A stretch of DNA of 64,000 bases from Cumulibacter soli (GTDB taxonomy: Bacteria; Actinomycetota; Actinomycetes; Mycobacteriales; Antricoccaceae): contig NZ_SMSG01000006.1 of NCBI RefSeq assembly GCF_004382795.1, positions 236,542 through 300,541 on the forward strand, given 5' to 3'. A program made the translations under genes and the position numbers. Position 1 is the first letter of the stretch; the number at the start of each line of letters is the position of its first letter. The notes under the pieces are model-generated. The model was not told where the DNA came from, did no database searches, and was given only the letters and a program-made list of their open reading frames with translations. Shown here piece after piece: positions 28,284 to 36,620 of the stretch.

Positions 28284-29042
28284 TTAGCGACCACCGTTCA
28301 CGTGCAGGGTCTGGCCCGTGACAAAGCTCGACTCGTCCGAGGCGAAGAACGCCACGACATTAGCGATGTCGATCGGCTGGCCGATACGCCCCAGCGGGGT
28401 GGCCGCCGCCGCGCCCTTCTGGAAGTCTTCCTTGGCGACGCCAACGCGAGCGGCGGTCGAATCGGTCATCGGGGTCTCGATGAAGCCGGGAGCGACAGCG
28501 TTCACGTTGATGTTGAACTTGCCCAGTTCCAGGGCGAGCGTCGCGGTAAGGCCGATGATGCCGGCCTTGGCGGCCGAGTAGTTGGCCTGGCCACGGTTGC
28601 CGAGCGCGGAACGGCTGGACAGGTTCACGATCTTGCCGTACTTCTGCTCGGTCATGACCTTGCTGGCCTGCTTGGTGGTGTTGAACGCGCCGCGCAGGTG
28701 TACGGCCATGACCATGTCCCAGTCCTCTTCGGTCATCTTGAAGAGGAGGTTGTCGCGAATGATCCCAGCGTTGTTGACCAGGATGTGCAGGCCACCGAGT
28801 TCGTCGACGGTGCGCTTGACGCCGGCCTCGACCTGATCCATCTTCGAGACGTCTGCGCCGATAGCGATCGCCTTCCCGCCGGCGAGGTTGATCGCCTCGA
28901 CGGTGCCCGCGAGCGATTCTTCCTTCAGGTCGACAGCAGCGACGGACGCGCCACCCTTGGCCAGAGTGACAGCGATCTCCTTGCCGATGCCCTGGGCCGC
29001 GCCGGTGACGAACGCTACCTTTCCGCTGAAGTCATGAGCCAT
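28284..29042 (-). CDS. Short-chain dehydrogenase/reductase, FabG-like
   Basis: A 252-residue NAD(P)-dependent oxidoreductase, similar to 3-oxoacyl-ACP reductases. The cofactor motif TGAAQGIG is at about 11-18, NNAG appears in ILVNNAGIIRDN, and the catalytic Ser-Tyr-Lys is in NLSSRSALGNRGQANYSAAK. The C-terminus SSFVTGQTLHVNGG is family-typical. The ATG at 29042 has GGAG seven bases upstream; the longer frame to 29096 adds an unrelated segment. It heads a unit with the MFS gene. Whether it acts in lipid synthesis, polyhydroxyalkanoate metabolism or detoxification cannot be told. Confidence 0.88.
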   Translation of the reverse strand: MAHDFSGKVAFVTGAAQGIGKEIAVTLAKGGASVAAVDLKEESLAGTVEAINLAGGKAIAIGADVSKMDQVEAGVKRTVDELGGLHILVNNAGIIRDNLLFKMTEEDWDMVMAVHLRGAFNTTKQASKVMTEQKYGKIVNLSSRSALGNRGQANYSAAKAGIIGLTATLALELGKFNINVNAVAPGFIETPMTDSTAARVGVAKEDFQKGAAAATPLGRIGQPIDIANVVAFFASDESSFVTGQTLHVNGGR

Positions 29043-29189
29043 AGTCCTGCTCCAAAAGTTCGTTGGTGAAATTCCGCCCATGAGTAGATCACGCACTCGT
29101 TTGCACTACGAAGTAGGGTCCGAGGCGCGCTGAGAAGTGTGAGTGCTAGCGCTCGAGGGCGTGCTGGGCGTGGCGCAGCACCTGAGAAG

Positions 29190-30560
29190 CTAGCGAACTT
29201 GCTGCGGATGATCTCGAGGCTCGCGCACCGGCAGCATCACCAGGAATCCGGCTAGGAGCACGAGCACGATTCCCATGATCCCCCAGTACTGCGTGTTCGT
29301 TTCGTCGGTGATCGCCGAGCCGAGCAACACGAACAGCGCGAACATCGCCGGCGACAAGAAAGACACGGCACGGCCCGTGGTCTGGTACAGCCCGAAGATC
29401 TCCCCCGATTTACCGGCCGGGATGGCTCGCGCCAAGAACGTGCGGGACGCCGACTGCGCGGGTCCGACAAAAATGGTCATCAGCAGTCCGCACACCCAGA
29501 ACGCCATCTGTCCGGCGTCGTGCAGCGTGAAGATGAGCGTGCCGAGTACGACGAGGCTCCCCAGCGAGATCAAGATGACCCGTTTCGGGCCGATCTTGTC
29601 GTCGAGAACACCGAATGCGATCGTGGCGATTCCGGCCACGACGTTGGCAACGGCGCCGAAGATGATCACGTCACCATCGCTGAAGCCGTAGGTTCGCGCG
29701 GCAATCACCGCGCCGAAGGTAAACACCCCGGCGAGCCCGTCGCGGAACAATGCCGAGGCCAGCAAGAAATAGGCGGTGTGCCGACTGCCGTGCCAGATCC
29801 GCCCGATCGAGGCGAAGAGCAAACGGTACGACTGCAGAATGCCGACGCGTTCGGTGACCCGATCTGTGCCGCGATCCTTCAGGTTCAAGAACGTGGGGAT
29901 CGTCCACAGCAGGGTCCAGACGCCGCAGATGACCATGGACACGCGAATGTCCATTCCGTGCTCGTCTGTCACGCCAAACAAGCCGACGTCCGGTGAGATG
30001 AGCAAGAAGTAGAGCAGGAGTAGGACGACGATGCCGCCGAGGTAGCCCAACCCCCAGCCGAACCCGCTGATACGACCGACGTTTTTCTGGTCCGCGAGGT
30101 CTTCCAACGCGGCGTTGTAATTGACCTCGGCGACAGATGCGACGACAGACCCTATGGCGAGCAGTCCGAGCCCCAGCCACAGGTACGCCGGGTCCGGTGC
30201 AACAAAGAACAGTGCGGCCGACAGCATCACCAGCAACCAGGTGAGGTTGCGCAGGGTCGATATGTTCCGACCCTTACGGTCTGCGTTTTGCCCGAGCACC
30301 GGGGCGATCAACGCGATGAGTACACCGGCGATGACGGTAGCGACGGCGAGCGAAATCGACGTCGAATTCTCACTGCCGAAGCTGTCGCTGGTGATGTAGA
30401 CACTGAACACGAACGTCGTGATCACCGTGTGGAAGGGTTGCGTGCCCCAATCCCACAACGCCCAGGAGATCAGCTTCTTCTTCGATGTCCCGCGGTGGGC
30501 GCCCAGTGCTCGGGCATGCGGCGCGGCGGGGTCGGACGGCGGGTGCGTGTCGGTGCTCAC
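29190..30560 (-). CDS. MFS transporter, UMF1 (Atg22-like) family
   Basis: A 456-residue membrane protein with about 12 hydrophobic segments. The N-terminus KKKLISWALWDWGTQPFHT is the diagnostic start of the UMF1/Atg22-like family (WALYDWANSAFxT in others). The cargo in bacteria is not established. The GTG at 30560 is preceded by TACGTT six bases upstream without a ribosome site. It follows ndk on the same strand with a hairpin between, and is probably transcribed alone. Confidence 0.85.
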   Translation of the reverse strand: MSTDTHPPSDPAAPHARALGAHRGTSKKKLISWALWDWGTQPFHTVITTFVFSVYITSDSFGSENSTSISLAVATVIAGVLIALIAPVLGQNADRKGRNISTLRNLTWLLVMLSAALFFVAPDPAYLWLGLGLLAIGSVVASVAEVNYNAALEDLADQKNVGRISGFGWGLGYLGGIVVLLLLYFLLISPDVGLFGVTDEHGMDIRVSMVICGVWTLLWTIPTFLNLKDRGTDRVTERVGILQSYRLLFASIGRIWHGSRHTAYFLLASALFRDGLAGVFTFGAVIAARTYGFSDGDVIIFGAVANVVAGIATIAFGVLDDKIGPKRVILISLGSLVVLGTLIFTLHDAGQMAFWVCGLLMTIFVGPAQSASRTFLARAIPAGKSGEIFGLYQTTGRAVSFLSPAMFALFVLLGSAITDETNTQYWGIMGIVLVLLAGFLVMLPVREPRDHPQQVR

Positions 30561-30566
30561 CTGGTG

Positions 30567-30572
30567 AACGTA
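30567..30572 (-). promoter_or_regulatory. -10 element (TACGTT) of a probable leaderless transporter transcript
   Basis: TACGTT ends six bases before the GTG start at 30560 on the minus strand. Confidence 0.45.
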
Positions 30573-30610
30573 TCTAGTTCGCGTGAACTTGGCGAGTCAG
30601 CGCGCTTGCG

Positions 30611-30636
30611 GTACGGTCACGGATCCGCGACCGTAC
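30611..30636 (-). terminator. Possible ndk terminator hairpin
   Basis: 8-base arms 30611-30618 and 30629-30636 flank a 10-base loop just after the ndk stop codon. There is no U-tract, so it may only be a stabilising hairpin. Confidence 0.35.
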
Positions 30637-30649
30637 GACGCACGCTGCC

Positions 30650-31060
30650 CTACAGGTTCGGGAAGAAGATCTTCGCCTCGCGTACGCCGTTCTCCGGCGA
30701 ATCGGATCCGTGCACGATGTTGCGGTTCATCAGCGTGGCGAAGTCCCCGCGAATACTTCCGGTCTCGGCCTTGATCGGATCCGTGGCACCGGCCAGCTGA
30801 CGGAACGCGGCGACCGCGTTCTCCCCCTCGGCGACGATCGCAACGAGCGGCCCGGAGGTAATGAACTGCATCAAGTCCGGGTAGAACGGCTTTCCCTCAT
30901 GCTCGGCGTAGTGCGTGGCCGCCGTCTGCTTGTCCAGCGTACGCAGCTCCATCGCGACAAGGGTCAGTCCCTTACGTTCGATACGGCTGATGACCTCGCC
31001 GACAACCTGCTTGGCCACGCCGTCAGGCTTGACCAGAATGAGCGTGCGCTCGATAACCAT
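30650..31060 (-). CDS. ndk: Nucleoside-diphosphate kinase
   Basis: A 136-residue kinase that equilibrates nucleoside di- and triphosphates by a phosphohistidine intermediate. The N-terminus [15 protein letters not shown] and active-site region [14 protein letters not shown] (catalytic His) are diagnostic. The ATG at 31060 has GGGAG eight bases upstream; the longer in-frame extension to 31321 overlaps the upstream gene and is spurious. It follows the DUF4233 gene, so valS-folC-DUF4233-ndk are collinear, as in mycobacteria. Confidence 0.96.
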   Translation of the reverse strand: MVIERTLILVKPDGVAKQVVGEVISRIERKGLTLVAMELRTLDKQTAATHYAEHEGKPFYPDLMQFITSGPLVAIVAEGENAVAAFRQLAGATDPIKAETGSIRGDFATLMNRNIVHGSDSPENGVREAKIFFPNL

Positions 31061-31155
31061 GCGGAAAACTCCCTGAGTTCTTCTCGGATTCCGGCTCATC
31101 CTACGGGCAGTGGGCGCCAGCACTCGCGCCTGAGGGGCACAGACGCTGCGCGACG

Positions 31156-31605
31156 TCAGGCGTCGGGGTCGAGGTCCGGGCGTGCTCGCAACTGCCGGTG
31201 TAGGTGTCCGGCGTACCACCACAGCACCACGAAGAATCCACCGAGCACCCACATGGCCCAGACCCAGAACCCCATCGCGACCACGCATACTTGCAGCACC
31301 CAACCTGCGGCGTTCGCCCACGGCTTCTTAATGAACGCGCACAACGCGATCAGCGCCGCAACAATCACCAGAATCGTGGTCAACCGGAAGCCGGTAAGTC
31401 CGACATCGAACTGCCGGATCGTCGCCGGCACCATCAACACGATCAGCGCCTCGAAAATCAGCAGCGCGGAATAGATACCGCGCATCGACCGCTCAAGTTT
31501 CACCTTGTCGACCGGCGGCAGGCCTTGACGTTCCTCGTCGCTCGGCTCAGGCGTCGGCGCTCCTGACGGGCCGGTCAGACCGAAGCGCTTGTTCACTTCT
31601 GCCAT
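31156..31605 (-). CDS. DUF4233 small membrane protein
   Basis: A 149-residue protein. A soluble Pro/Glu-rich N-terminus of about 40 residues is followed by [21 protein letters not shown], the DUF4233 hallmark, and three to four hydrophobic segments. Its ATG at 31605 lies within the end of folC (13-base overlap), with GGAAG as ribosome site. The position between folC and ndk matches Rv2446c in mycobacteria. Function is unknown; it is predicted to sit in the cytoplasmic membrane. Confidence 0.85.
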   Translation of the reverse strand: MAEVNKRFGLTGPSGAPTPEPSDEERQGLPPVDKVKLERSMRGIYSALLIFEALIVLMVPATIRQFDVGLTGFRLTTILVIVAALIALCAFIKKPWANAAGWVLQVCVVAMGFWVWAMWVLGGFFVVLWWYAGHLHRQLRARPDLDPDA

Positions 31606-32969
31606 GGCTTCTTCCGATCCGGGTTGAACAGCTTCCGCGCGTCGCCGGCGGTGTAGACCGACCCCGTGACGATGACGCCGACCCCGGCAAAGTGCTCACC
31701 GTCCTCGGCGAGGCTCACGGCCGTCTCCAACGCTTCGGGCAGTCGGGGTTCGACAACGACGCGATCTGACCCGAAGTACTCGACAGCGATCGCGGCGGTG
31801 GAATCGATGTCACGGGAGCGCGCTGAGTTGTTTGTGGTGATGACGATTTCGTCAAGCACCGGTTCCAGCAGTTCAATCATCGCTGGGATGTCCTTGTCCG
31901 ACGACGCCGCGAACACCCCGATCAGCCGGGAGAAGTCGAAGGACTCCTGCAGGGTCTGAACGGTCGCCTTCATACCCGCCGGATTGTGGCTGGCATCCAC
32001 CAGAGTGGTCGGCGAGGTCCGCACAATCTCCAGCCGTCCCGGCGACGTGATCTCAAAGAACGCCTCACGCAGCACTTCCTCGTCAATGGTCTGCGGTGAG
32101 TCATGCCCGAAGAACGCCTCGATCGCCGCGAGCGCGCAGGCCGCGTTCGATGCCTGGTGGGTCCCCCACAGGTGCAACAGCAGGTTGTCGTATCGCGCGG
32201 CGAGCCCTTGGATCGACAGCATCTGACCACCGACCGCGACCTGCCGATCGAGGACGCCGAACTCGACTCCCTCGCGCGCCGCCACCGCACCGACGTCGGC
32301 GCAGCGTCGCAGCAAAATCTCCGCGACCTCTTGCGTCTGCGCGGCCAGGATCGCGGTCGCACTGTCCTTAATGATCCCCGACTTCTCGGTAGCGATCTGC
32401 TCGACGTTGTCACCGAGGTAGTTCGTGTGCTCCAAAGCGATCGGCGTGACAATGGCGATCCGGCCGTCGGCGACGTTCGTCGCATCCCACGAACCACCCA
32501 TGCCTACTTCGACGATTGCCACATCCACCGGCGCATCGGCGAACGTCGCGTACGCCATTGCAGTCATCGCCTCGAAGTACGAAACCGGGACCTGCGTGGA
32601 GTCCTGGTCAATGCCGTGCCCTGCGTCGACCAATTGCAGGTACGGCTCGAGTTCGGTGTATGCCGCGACGTACCGCTCCTCGCTGATCGGCTCGCCGTTC
32701 AGGCAGATCCGCTCGCGCGACGATTCCAGATGCGGGCTGGTGAAGCGGCCAGTACGCAGACCGAGCGCGCGGAACAGCTCGTCCACCATCCGCGCGGTCG
32801 AGGATTTCCCATTGCTGCCGGTGATGTGCACGACGGGGTACCGCGTTTGCGGCTGGTCCATGAGATCCATGAGCGCGCGCATACGAGCCAGGCTCGGCTC
32901 AATGCGGGTCTCCGGCCACCGCCGCTGCAGCAACGCTTCGACGGCATCGGCACTCAGGTCGCTACTCAC
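31593..32969 (-). CDS. folC: Folylpolyglutamate synthase / dihydrofolate synthase
   Basis: A 458-residue Mur-ligase-type enzyme that adds glutamate to folates and probably also makes dihydrofolate from dihydropteroate. The P-loop is HITGSNGKSSTARM near residues 47-60; VEVGMGGSWDATN and IALEHTNYLGDNVEQIATEK are conserved Mur/FolC segments. The C-terminal domain carries VDASHNPAGM. The ATGA overlap with valS (four bases) and the 13-base overlap with the DUF4233 gene indicate one operon. Confidence 0.94.
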   Translation of the reverse strand: MSSDLSADAVEALLQRRWPETRIEPSLARMRALMDLMDQPQTRYPVVHITGSNGKSSTARMVDELFRALGLRTGRFTSPHLESSRERICLNGEPISEERYVAAYTELEPYLQLVDAGHGIDQDSTQVPVSYFEAMTAMAYATFADAPVDVAIVEVGMGGSWDATNVADGRIAIVTPIALEHTNYLGDNVEQIATEKSGIIKDSATAILAAQTQEVAEILLRRCADVGAVAAREGVEFGVLDRQVAVGGQMLSIQGLAARYDNLLLHLWGTHQASNAACALAAIEAFFGHDSPQTIDEEVLREAFFEITSPGRLEIVRTSPTTLVDASHNPAGMKATVQTLQESFDFSRLIGVFAASSDKDIPAMIELLEPVLDEIVITTNNSARSRDIDSTAAIAVEYFGSDRVVVEPRLPEALETAVSLAEDGEHFAGVGVIVTGSVYTAGDARKLFNPDRKKPWQK

Positions 32970-35500
32970 GCGGGCACGATCTCATAGGTCAACGCGGTGC
33001 CTTCGACAACGGTGATCTTCGTGGCGCGGGCGGCGCCTTGCAGATCACTCGCGACAGCTTCGAGGACGGCGACATTGGGTGCCGTGAGCCGCACCGCGGC
33101 AACCTCCGCAAAGCCTTTGATACCGGCCTCAGACTTCGCCTTACGGATCCCGGAGATTGCGGTGAACGCGGCGTCCAGTACGTCGGCATCAACCGCCGCG
33201 CCGCGCAGCCCATCGGGCGTCGGCCACGACTGCAGATGAATCGAACCGGTCTGCCACCACGACCAGACCTCTTCGGTGACGAACGGCAGGATTGGCGCGA
33301 ACAGCCGCAGCAGCACCGACAGTGCTTGGGCAAGTGCGCTCCGGGCCGAATCCGCGCCTGGCCCCTCCCCGTACGCACGAGCCTTGACCAGTTCGACGTA
33401 ATTGTCGCAGAACGACCAGAAGAACGACTCGGTGCGCTCCAACGCGATGGCGTAGTTGTAATCCTCGAACGCCTTGGTGGCGGCGTTGACGACGTCGGCG
33501 AGGGCTGCGAGCATCGCCAGGTCCAGCGGTTCAGTGACCGGCTTGGTAGCGTCTTCGGCCGTGGCGCCGGTGCCGAGCGCGAACTTCGAGGCGTTCAGAA
33601 TCTTGGTCGCCAGGCGCCGTCCGACCTTCATCTGTGACTCGTCGAATGCCGTGTCGGTGCCCGGGCGGCCGGAGGCGGCCCAGTAGCGGACGGCGTCCGA
33701 GCCGTACTGCTGCAACAACCCCAGTGGGGTCACGACGTTGCCTTTGGACTTGGACATCTTCTTGCGGTCTGGATCCAGAATCCAGCCCGAGAGCGCCGCG
33801 GTCTTCCACGGCGTCTTGCCGAATTCGAGCTCAGAGCGTACGACGGTCGAAAAGAGCCAGGTGCGAATGATGTCGTGTCCCTGCGGACGAATGTCCATCG
33901 GGAACACTCGCTCGAACAGATCGTTATCGCGACCCCATCGACCGGCGATCTGCGGGGTCAGCGAGGACGTCGCCCAGGTATCCATGACGTCCGGTTCACC
34001 CATGAATCCGCCCGGCTGGTTGCGTTGCTCGGCGGCGAAACCGGCCGGCAGATCACTAGACGGATCAATCGGCAGACTGGCGTCGTCCGGCACGATGGGG
34101 TTGTCGTAGTCCGGCTGGCCCTGATCATCGAGTCGGTACCACAGCGGAATCGGAATACCGAAGAAGCGTTGGCGCGAGATGAGCCAGTCTCCGGCGAGGC
34201 CCTCGACCCAGTTCTCATAGCGATGCCGCATGTGCTCGGGAACCCAGCGCAGGTCACGACCGCGGTTGATCATTCGCTCACGTACGTCGGCCTCGCGGCC
34301 ACCGTTGCGGATGTACCACTGCCGGGTGGAGACGATTTCCAGCGGGCGATCGCCGCGCTCATAGAACTTCACCTGCTGGTTGGTCGGCTTCGGATCGCCC
34401 TCGATGGCACCGGCCTGAGTGAGCATCTCGACGACGGCCTGCTTGGCCGCGTGCGGGGTCTTCCCCGCGAGCTCGGCGTACTTCGCGCGCCCGGTCTCGG
34501 AGGTGATCGCGTCAGGAGCGTCCGCGAGCATGCGGCCGTCCCGACCGATCACCGCGCGAGCCGGCAACTGCAGTTCGCGCCACCAGATGATGTCGGTGGA
34601 GTCACCCCAGGTACAGATCATCGCGATACCCGAGCCCTTTTCGGGGTCGGCAAGTTCGTGCGCGACGACAGGAACGTCGACCCCGAAGACCGGCGTGGTC
34701 ACCGACGTGCCGAACAGGTCGGCGTAACGCTCGTCGCTCGGGTGCGCGACCAACGCAACGCAGGCCGGGAGCAATTCGGGGCGGGTGGTCTCGATGAATA
34801 CGGGTTCGCCGTCGGCCTTGACGAACCCGACGCGGTAGTAGTTGCCCTGGCGCTCGCGATCCTCCAGTTCCGCCTGCGCGACCGCTGTGCGGAACGTGAT
34901 GTCCCACAGCGTCGGCGCTTCCTGGTTGTACGCCTCACCGCGGGCGTAGTTCGCTAAGAATGCCCGTTGGCTGGTGGCCTGCGAATCGTCGTCGATGGTG
35001 CGGTATTGCAGGTTCCAATCGAACGACGAGCCAAGGGTTCGGAAGACTTCCTCGAACGCTTTCTCGTCCTCGACGGTGAGGATCTCGCACAACTCGAGGA
35101 AGTTGCGTCGGGAAATCGGGATCTCCTGCTTACCGGGTTTGGCCGGAGGCTGGAAGTCGGCGTCGTACGCCACGGAGGTATCGCCGCGGACGCCGTAGAA
35201 ATTCTGCACTCGCTTCTCGGAGGGCAGGCCGTTGTCGTCCCACCCGATCGGGTAAAACACGGACTTGCCGCGCATCCGCCAGAAGCGGGCGACGGTGTCG
35301 GTGTGCGTGTAGGAGAAGACGTGCCCGATGTGCAGCGAGCCAGAGGCGGTAGGTGGCGGCGTATCGATCGCGAACACGTTCTCGCGCGGCTGGGTGCGGT
35401 CGAAGGCGTAGGTCTGCTCGGCCTCCCACCGGGCTGCCAACTTGGCCTCGACGCCGTCGAGGGTGGGCTTTTCGGGCAGCGCGGAAGAAGCAGATGTCAT
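32966..35500 (-). CDS. valS: Valyl-tRNA synthetase, archaeal-like type
   Basis: An 844-residue class I synthetase charging tRNA-Val. The HIGH motif is at 57-60 (SGSLHIGHVFS) and KMSKS at 581-585. The segment FYPIGWDDNGLPSEKRVQNF and the surrounding N-terminal domain resemble the archaeal/Rickettsia-like ValS group rather than the E. coli-type enzyme, and the long C-terminal coiled coil of about 950-residue bacterial ValS is absent. It starts the valS-folC operon. TAGAAT six bases before the ATG suggests a leaderless mRNA. I saw no T-box leader. Confidence 0.95.
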   Translation of the reverse strand: MTSASSALPEKPTLDGVEAKLAARWEAEQTYAFDRTQPRENVFAIDTPPPTASGSLHIGHVFSYTHTDTVARFWRMRGKSVFYPIGWDDNGLPSEKRVQNFYGVRGDTSVAYDADFQPPAKPGKQEIPISRRNFLELCEILTVEDEKAFEEVFRTLGSSFDWNLQYRTIDDDSQATSQRAFLANYARGEAYNQEAPTLWDITFRTAVAQAELEDRERQGNYYRVGFVKADGEPVFIETTRPELLPACVALVAHPSDERYADLFGTSVTTPVFGVDVPVVAHELADPEKGSGIAMICTWGDSTDIIWWRELQLPARAVIGRDGRMLADAPDAITSETGRAKYAELAGKTPHAAKQAVVEMLTQAGAIEGDPKPTNQQVKFYERGDRPLEIVSTRQWYIRNGGREADVRERMINRGRDLRWVPEHMRHRYENWVEGLAGDWLISRQRFFGIPIPLWYRLDDQGQPDYDNPIVPDDASLPIDPSSDLPAGFAAEQRNQPGGFMGEPDVMDTWATSSLTPQIAGRWGRDNDLFERVFPMDIRPQGHDIIRTWLFSTVVRSELEFGKTPWKTAALSGWILDPDRKKMSKSKGNVVTPLGLLQQYGSDAVRYWAASGRPGTDTAFDESQMKVGRRLATKILNASKFALGTGATAEDATKPVTEPLDLAMLAALADVVNAATKAFEDYNYAIALERTESFFWSFCDNYVELVKARAYGEGPGADSARSALAQALSVLLRLFAPILPFVTEEVWSWWQTGSIHLQSWPTPDGLRGAAVDADVLDAAFTAISGIRKAKSEAGIKGFAEVAAVRLTAPNVAVLEAVASDLQGAARATKITVVEGTALTYEIVPA

Positions 35501-35506
35501 GCGCCC

Positions 35507-35512
35507 ATTCTA
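35507..35512 (-). promoter_or_regulatory. -10 element (TAGAAT) of a probable leaderless valS transcript
   Basis: TAGAAT on the minus strand is followed by six bases and the valS ATG at 35500; no ribosome site fits. Confidence 0.5.
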
Positions 35513-35614
35513 TGGCCCCGACCAACGCTCTCCTCAGGCAGCATTACGACGTTGACATCCCCACCTCAGCCGATAACCTGCCGGTAATCCACGCCACGAC
35601 AAGTTGGGAACCCC

Positions 35615-35944
35615 ATGTACAAGTTGTACGCATTCTGGTCAGCGCCACGCAACGAGGACGTCGAGGCGTTCGAGCAGCACTATGCCGAGGTGCACCTACC
35701 GGCCGCACTCGCCGTACCTCACCTGGTCGGCCTGACCGAAACGCTGACCTCCGACGGGTTCGAAGGTGCGACGCCCGCTACCTACCGCGTCGCGGAGATG
35801 ATTTTCGACAGCAAGGAGGCTCTGCAGCAAAGCGCAGAGTCGCAGCAGTGGGCAGCGATGCGCGCCGACTCCGGCGTCATGATCGAGAAATTCGGCGTGA
35901 CGCTGCAGGTCTCGATGGGCCATGCAGAGCGGGCCAACCTCTGA
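35615..35944 (+). CDS. EthD family protein
   Basis: A 109-residue ferredoxin-like dimeric alpha/beta-barrel protein of the EthD family. It opens MYKLYAFWSAP and contains EAFEQHYAEVHLPAALAVP, matching the family's FxxHYxxxHxPLA signature; the two histidines are typical. EthD proteins accompany ring-degradation or ether-degradation enzymes, but no partner is adjacent. The ATG has GGGAA four bases upstream. It is divergent from valS. Confidence 0.75.
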   Translation: MYKLYAFWSAPRNEDVEAFEQHYAEVHLPAALAVPHLVGLTETLTSDGFEGATPATYRVAEMIFDSKEALQQSAESQQWAAMRADSGVMIEKFGVTLQVSMGHAERANL

Positions 35945-35967
35945 CGTCACGAGCGCGCTGACGTAGT

Positions 35968-35989
35968 CTGCTTAGGTACACCTAAGCAG
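35968..35989. promoter_or_regulatory. 22-base palindrome upstream of the VTT-like gene, possible operator
   Basis: Perfect 10-base arms (35968-35977 and 35980-35989, CTGCTTAGGT/ACCTAAGCAG) around a two-base centre. TTAGGT/ACCTAA half-sites recall those of DtxR/IdeR-type metalloregulators, but the spacing is much shorter than the 19-base iron box. It sits just before the ribosome site of a leader ORF, so it could equally be an RNA hairpin. Confidence 0.5.
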
Positions 35990-36005
35990 CGGGGAGGCGG
36001 GTCGG

Positions 36006-36044
36006 ATGTTCGGCGCGACGTTCGGGCCGCGAGAGGCTGCCTGA
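36006..36044 (+). CDS. Possible 12-codon leader ORF
   Basis: An ATG at 36006 with a strong GGGGAGG 8 bases upstream encodes MFGATFGPREAA and stops at TGA 36042-36044. That is six bases before the next ATG and in the same frame. Its ribosome site is better than that of the downstream gene, so ribosomes finishing here could restart at 36051. Confidence 0.4.
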   Translation: MFGATFGPREAA

Positions 36045-36050
36045 GGCCTC

Positions 36051-36557
36051 ATGTGGGACGACGTACCCGTCACGATCATCTTCGTCGTGTTGTGGTCGAT
36101 CGCGATGCTGCGCGGACAGGCGACGTACTGGATCGCGCGATGGGCGACGGAGGCAACTGCTGACGGCACGGCACTGCCCGATTCCTTTCGAGCGCGCTTC
36201 GCTGCATGGTTGCAGCGGCCGTTGTTGGTGCGCGCCCGTCGGATGCTGGAGGGGTGGGGTTCGCCGCTTATCGCGCTCTGCTACCTCACCGTCGGTCTAC
36301 AGACTGCCGTGCTCGCGTCCGCCGGCGTCCTGCGGATGCATTGGCTGCGTTTCACGCTGGCCCAAGTCGTTGGCGCGCTCGGGTGGGCGGGTTTCTACAC
36401 CTTCGTCGGAGCGTCTGCGTGGAAGGCGGTGCTCGGCGGCGTCTCCGGCACAACCTGGCTGCTGATCCTTGCCGTCATCGCGGTGGTGATGCTCGGGATG
36501 TATTTGGTGAAGCGCACCCTGGTGCGCAGACGCATGCCCGCCGAACCGGTCGGCTAA
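36051..36557 (+). CDS. Small VTT/DedA-like membrane protein
   Basis: A 168-residue membrane protein with four to five hydrophobic segments: about 8-22, 78-96, 108-122 and 130-150. The segment GWGSPLIALCYLTVGLQTAVLASAG followed by LAQVVGALGWAGFYTF resembles the core of VTT (DedA/SNARE-associated) proteins, but the protein is shorter than the usual 200 residues. Members flip or move lipids in the cytoplasmic membrane. Only TGAGG four bases upstream serves as ribosome site, and a leader ORF in the same frame precedes it. Confidence 0.65.
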   Translation: MWDDVPVTIIFVVLWSIAMLRGQATYWIARWATEATADGTALPDSFRARFAAWLQRPLLVRARRMLEGWGSPLIALCYLTVGLQTAVLASAGVLRMHWLRFTLAQVVGALGWAGFYTFVGASAWKAVLGGVSGTTWLLILAVIAVVMLGMYLVKRTLVRRRMPAEPVG

Positions 36558-36620
36558 CTCGTCAGCCGAAACTCAGTCGCACACTCTCGCAGGTGGTCGC
36601 GACGCGACACGTGCCCGACC

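Noticed and set aside
35501-35614. Possible T-box or other riboswitch ahead of valS
   Set aside because: TAGAAT six bases before the start leaves no leader, and no T-box consensus or specifier loop is visible.
35968-35989. Standard DtxR/IdeR iron box
   Set aside because: Half-sites resemble it but the centre is two bases; the known iron box is a 19-base 9-1-9 palindrome.
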